From contig CALATR010000240.1 in assembly GCA_937891875.1 (NCBI GenBank), positions 1 through 12,027 of the forward strand: a stretch of 12,027 nt of DNA. Reading direction: 5' to 3'. The DNA comes from an uncultured Pseudomonadota bacterium (GTDB lineage Bacteria > Myxococcota_A > UBA796 > GCA-2862545). The translations under genes were made by a program, and so were the position numbers. How positions within the stretch are numbered: position 1 is the first letter of the stretch; every line of letters starts with the position of its first letter. The notes under the pieces were generated by a model. It was not told the origin of the DNA. It searched no databases and saw only the letters and a program-made list of their open reading frames with translations. Positions 7,031-12,027 of the stretch are shown piece after piece.

Positions 7031-8801
7031 TGCTCGCCCTCACCCTCGCCCTGCTGGCGGGCGCGCAGGACAGCAACGACGGCTTCGACGCCCACGGGCG
7101 CATCGTCGCCGCCAGCGACATCGACCTGCGCGACCCGATCATCGCCTGGCGACCGGAGAAGCAGCAGGCGAAGAGCATCGCCCTGCAGGCGCTCTTCGAG
7201 TACGCCGACGAGCCCATGGTCGTCTACACCCTCGACCAGGACGTGCTCGACCGCGACGTGCGCCTGGACGACGTCTTCGGCGTCAACCTCATGGGCCACG
7301 TCGCCCCCCACGAGCGCGTCGCCGTCACCCTCACCATGCCGGTCTGGCTCACCTCCCGCGGCCAGGACGGTGCCCAGGGGGTCGGCTTCGGAGACCTCCG
7401 CCTGGCCGTGCCCGTCGGTCTCGCCATGCCCGACGCGTACAGCGGCGGCTTCGGGCTGTCGGTCATGCCCTTCGTCGACCTGCCCAGCGGCACCCGCACC
7501 GCCTACCTGGGCAACAACGGCGCCAGCTTCGGCGGCCTCGCCATGGCCGGAATCTCCGGAAAGACCTGGGAGATCGACGGCAACCTCGGCTACCGCAGCA
7601 CGCCGGACGTGCAGTACGACGACACCACCGCCCTGACCTGGAACAACGTCCGCGGCGGCGGCCAGCTCCTCACCGCACTGGCCGCGTCGGTGCACCTGAA
7701 CCGCCAGCACGCCCTGCGCCTCGAGGGCTACCACCGCGCCGCCCTCGTCGACACCGAGGTCACGAACAGCCAGTCCCCCGCGGAAGCGCTGCTCTCGGTG
7801 CGAGGCCGCTACAAGAAGGGGCTCTCCTGGACCGCGGGCGCCGGCACCGGCCTCAACGCCGCCGCCGGCGCCTCCCGCTTCCGCCTGTTCGCCGGCGTGG
7901 GCTACGTCATCGGAAAGCCGCCTCCCGAGCCGCTGATCGCCTGGCTGCAGGTCGAGGTCGTCGATCCCGACGGCACGCCGATCTCCGGCGCGGTGGTCGA
8001 GGCCGATCTGGACGAGGGCGAGACCGGCTCCAACGGCCTCGTCGGCTTCGACGACCTGAAGATCGGCGAGACCATGCGCATCGTCGCCGACGCGCCGAAC
8101 TACAGCCGCAACTCTGGCTCCATCGACATCGTGCAGGGCGAGAACCGCGCCCGGCTGGTGCTCCAGCCGAGCCAGGGCGTGCTGAAGGTCGTGGTCGTCG
8201 ACGACCAGGGCACGCCCATCGACGCCCGGGTCGTGCTGGGCGGCCCGGACCCCGGCGACAAGGGCAGCCTGGGCGAGGACGGCACCGAGAGCTGGCGGGT
8301 CGCGCCGGGCAGCTGGACCGTGGTCGCGACCGCCCCCGACCTGCCGGTGGTCAAGGGCGCAGCGACCGTGCCAGCCGGCGGCCAGGGCCTCGTCGAGCTG
8401 GTCATGAAGCGGCCCCAGGTCGAGATCACGACCAACGAGATCGTCACCCTCGACAACGTCAACTTCGTCTTCGACACCGCGACCCTGGTCGAGTCGTCGG
8501 AGCCCATCCTGGCCGAGGTCGCCCGGGTGCTGGCCGCCAACCCCGACATCCTCAAGGTCGAGGTCGCCGGCCACACCGACCTGCGCGGCACCGCCGAGTA
8601 CAACCTCGACCTGTCCAAGCGGCGCGTCGAGACCGTCAAGAACTACCTCATCAGCCGCGGTATCGACCCGAGCCGCCTGGTCACCAAGGGCTTCGGCGAG
8701 TCCAAGCCGCTGACCCTCGGGGAGACCGAGGCCGACCACGCCAAGAACCGGCGCGTCCAGTTCGTCATCCTGGAGCGCGCCAGCGCCGAGGGGGAGGGAG
8801 A

Positions 8802-8805
<4 letters not shown>
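7030..8805 (+). CDS. OmpA-family outer-membrane protein with two carboxypeptidase-regulatory-like domains
   Basis: A 591-residue protein. It opens with a short signal peptide (MLALTLALLAGAQ) with no basic residue, which is unusual. Residues about 14-296 have alternating amphipathic strands and a terminal FRLFAGVGYVIG, suggesting a beta-barrel. Two beta-sandwich domains follow, at about 302-375 (VVDPDGTPISGAVVE) and 380-460 (VVDDQGTPIDARVVL), of the CNA-B or carboxypeptidase-regulatory-like type. The C-terminal OmpA domain begins at NFVFDT (478-483), with GHTDLRG (514-520), YNLDLSKRR and KNRRVQF (572-578), which supply the Asp and Arg expected to bind diaminopimelate of peptidoglycan. It would tie the outer membrane to the wall and could be the anchor for the proteins encoded on either side. 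Both junctions overlap: TGATG upstream and ATGA downstream. The frame is open upstream to 6400 but lies inside the previous gene. Confidence 0.92.
8793..8797 (+). promoter_or_regulatory. Ribosome binding site at the end of the OmpA-like gene
   Basis: GGAGG lies inside a purine run (8791-8801), four bases before the ATG at 8802. It supports translation of the FG-GAP lipoprotein by coupling with the gene before it. Confidence 0.6.
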
Positions 8806-10925
<2,120 letters not shown>

Positions 10926-10958
10926 GACGGACAAGCCGGCCCGCGCTACGGGCGTGGC
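10926..10958. promoter_or_regulatory. Short gap with weak hairpin
   Basis: GCCCG (10939-10943) can pair with CGGGC (10949-10953) around a 5-nt loop. There is no T-tract, so a rho-independent terminator is not supported. No good ribosome site is seen before the next ATG; the run GGGCGTGG is the only purine-rich stretch. Confidence 0.2.
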
Positions 10959-11864
10959 ATGACACGCATCACCGTGGCCTCCGCCGAGGAGGCCGATCTG
11001 GACAGCATCGCGTGGGCGCTCGGCGACGCCCGTGACCGCACCGGGGCCTGGCTGCGCTGGCGACTCCGACCGCCCGCCGGGCCAGGCGTCATCGTGCGCT
11101 CCGGGGACGGGCTGGTCCTGCTGACGCCCCTCGTGCTGGCCGACGGGACCGAGGCCTGGCAGCAGATCGACGCGGTGGGGGAGGTCGACGCCCTGCAGCA
11201 GGCGGTGACCGACGTCGCCGACACCCGGCCCCTGCTCGCGTTCGGCGCGCGCCCGGGTGGCTCGGGCTGGCGCCACCTCGACACGCTCCCGTCCTGGGCC
11301 ACCGGTCCCGACCCCTTCGAGCCGCTCCAGCCCCGGGTGATCGAGCCGGACGAACGCCACGATGCGCTCGCCGGCCGGGTGACCACCGGGCAGCGGGCCC
11401 AGGTCGAGACGTGGTCGGGCCGCCCGGCCGGTGACGCGGGCGACGCGGGCCTCCCCCTGGTCCCGGCGCGCGGGGCCGCCTGGCTGCGCTGGCGCCTGGC
11501 CGAGTCCGACGACATCCAGCTGATGGAGGTCGCCGACGGCCCCGAGGTCGGACCCCACGCCCACTGCCGCGGCTGGGTCATGATCCGTGAGGGCGAGTCC
11601 CACGGACAGCGCGTGCTGCGCGTGCTCGACCTGCAGGCGTCCGACCGCGACGCCCACTACGCCCTGCTCAAGGCCGCCCGCAAGCTCTCCTGGGAGCGCG
11701 GCGGCATCCCGGTCGTGCTCCACGGCGAGCGCATGTCCCGCCGCTACGCCTTCACCGCCGGCTTCCTCCCCGCCAGCAAGCCGTTGGTGCAGAGCGCCCT
11801 CTCCGTCTGGGCACGAGGGCCGACGCCGGAGGGCCGCTGGCGCGCGTGGGCGGCGGACCGCTGA
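10959..11864 (+). CDS. Probable tandem GNAT-type acyltransferase, substrate unknown
   Basis: A 301-residue protein with no signal peptide or membrane segment. The N-terminus (ITVASAEEADLDSIAWAL) has the pattern of GNAT acyltransferases (IxxAxxxDLxxI). The heptapeptide AWLRWRL occurs twice, at residues 30-36 and 174-180, which suggests two related halves. The second half continues with RGWVMIREG, VLRVLDLQASD, then LLKAARKLSWERGGIPVVLHG and AFTAGFLPAS, which follow the order of the GNAT strands and helices; the last resembles the usual A.aGF.p ending. The acetyl-CoA loop Q/RxxGxG/A is not clearly present, so catalysis is uncertain. It follows the envelope operon by 33 bp on the same strand, with no strong ribosome site, and may or may not belong to it. 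An alternative is a non-catalytic GNAT-fold protein. Confidence 0.65.
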   Translation: MTRITVASAEEADLDSIAWALGDARDRTGAWLRWRLRPPAGPGVIVRSGDGLVLLTPLVLADGTEAWQQIDAVGEVDALQQAVTDVADTRPLLAFGARPGGSGWRHLDTLPSWATGPDPFEPLQPRVIEPDERHDALAGRVTTGQRAQVETWSGRPAGDAGDAGLPLVPARGAAWLRWRLAESDDIQLMEVADGPEVGPHAHCRGWVMIREGESHGQRVLRVLDLQASDRDAHYALLKAARKLSWERGGIPVVLHGERMSRRYAFTAGFLPASKPLVQSALSVWARGPTPEGRWRAWAADR

Positions 11865-11867
11865 GCC

Positions 11868-12027
11868 TCAGGCGAGCCCCGCACCCTCGAGCCGACCGAG
11901 GAGCCAGGGACCCAGATCCTCCAGGAGGAACGCCAGGTCCCGGCCGTCGACATCCGGGCTGACCGCCGCGTCCACCGCCCGGGCCATGGCGTCGGCACGC
12001 CCGGGCACGTGGCGGGCGAACGCCAGG
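11868..12027 (-). CDS. 3' end of an unidentified leftward gene
   Basis: An open frame on the minus strand enters from the right edge and ends at the TCA/TGA stop at 11868-11870. It encodes about 52 C-terminal residues, including FARHVPGRADAMARAVDAAV, a DVDGRDLAFLLEDLGPWLL stretch and the end LEGAGLA. The composition is Ala/Leu/Arg-rich and helical, and the codon pattern fits real coding better than the other minus frame in the same DNA. Its stop is 3 bp from that of the GNAT-like gene. The start lies outside the window and I cannot assign a family. Confidence 0.6.
   Translation of the reverse strand, partial: LAFARHVPGRADAMARAVDAAVSPDVDGRDLAFLLEDLGPWLLGRLEGAGLA

Noticed and set aside
6613..8739. 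Open frame of 708 codons on the minus strand
   Set aside because: Antisense shadow of the MopE-repeat and OmpA-like genes, whose plus-strand products have signal peptides and known domains.
11744..11998. Small minus-strand open frame of 84 codons
   Set aside because: It is in a different frame from the better minus-strand reading that ends at 11868, and it extends through the GNAT-like gene.

Overview
The window is very GC-rich DNA with tightly packed genes. It looks like a chromosomal segment of a myxobacterium-like bacterium (Myxococcota or a related former deltaproteobacterial lineage). This rests on three signs: a C-terminal tail of the MYXO-CTERM type, MopE-like Asp/Cys repeats, and a TPR-linked cytoplasmic histidine kinase. 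No taxonomic search could be run. No rRNA, convincing tRNA, CRISPR array, insertion sequence or prophage is visible. High GC produces many long antisense open frames; these are shadows and were left out.

Left part (1-4446): a sensor histidine kinase with an N-terminal TPR-like helical region reads leftwards and runs off the window. Across a 109-bp gap, which carries two short hairpins, a 900-residue gene reads rightwards. It is the most unusual gene here: a two-ring ClpA/ClpB-type AAA+ ATPase whose first ATPase ring and pore loops look degenerate. It is fused to a C-terminal module that resembles peptide chain release factor 2 but lacks both the GGQ catalytic domain and the SPF codon-reading tripeptide.

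Middle (4448-6355): two leftward genes, a small Cys-rich lipoprotein and a solitary N6-adenine DNA methyltransferase with an NPPY motif. No restriction endonuclease is seen beside them.

Right part (6449-10925): three rightward genes with overlapping stop and start codons form a clear envelope operon. They encode a MopE-repeat protein with a MYXO-CTERM tail, an OmpA-family protein (predicted barrel, two carboxypeptidase-regulatory-like domains, peptidoglycan-binding domain), and a lipoprotein carrying MopE-like motifs plus an FG-GAP/VCBS-like beta-propeller. Together they would make an outer-membrane or surface assembly rich in Ca2+ or other metal-binding Asp motifs.

Far right (10959-12027): a probable tandem GNAT acyltransferase, then the 3' end of an unidentified leftward gene that leaves the window.
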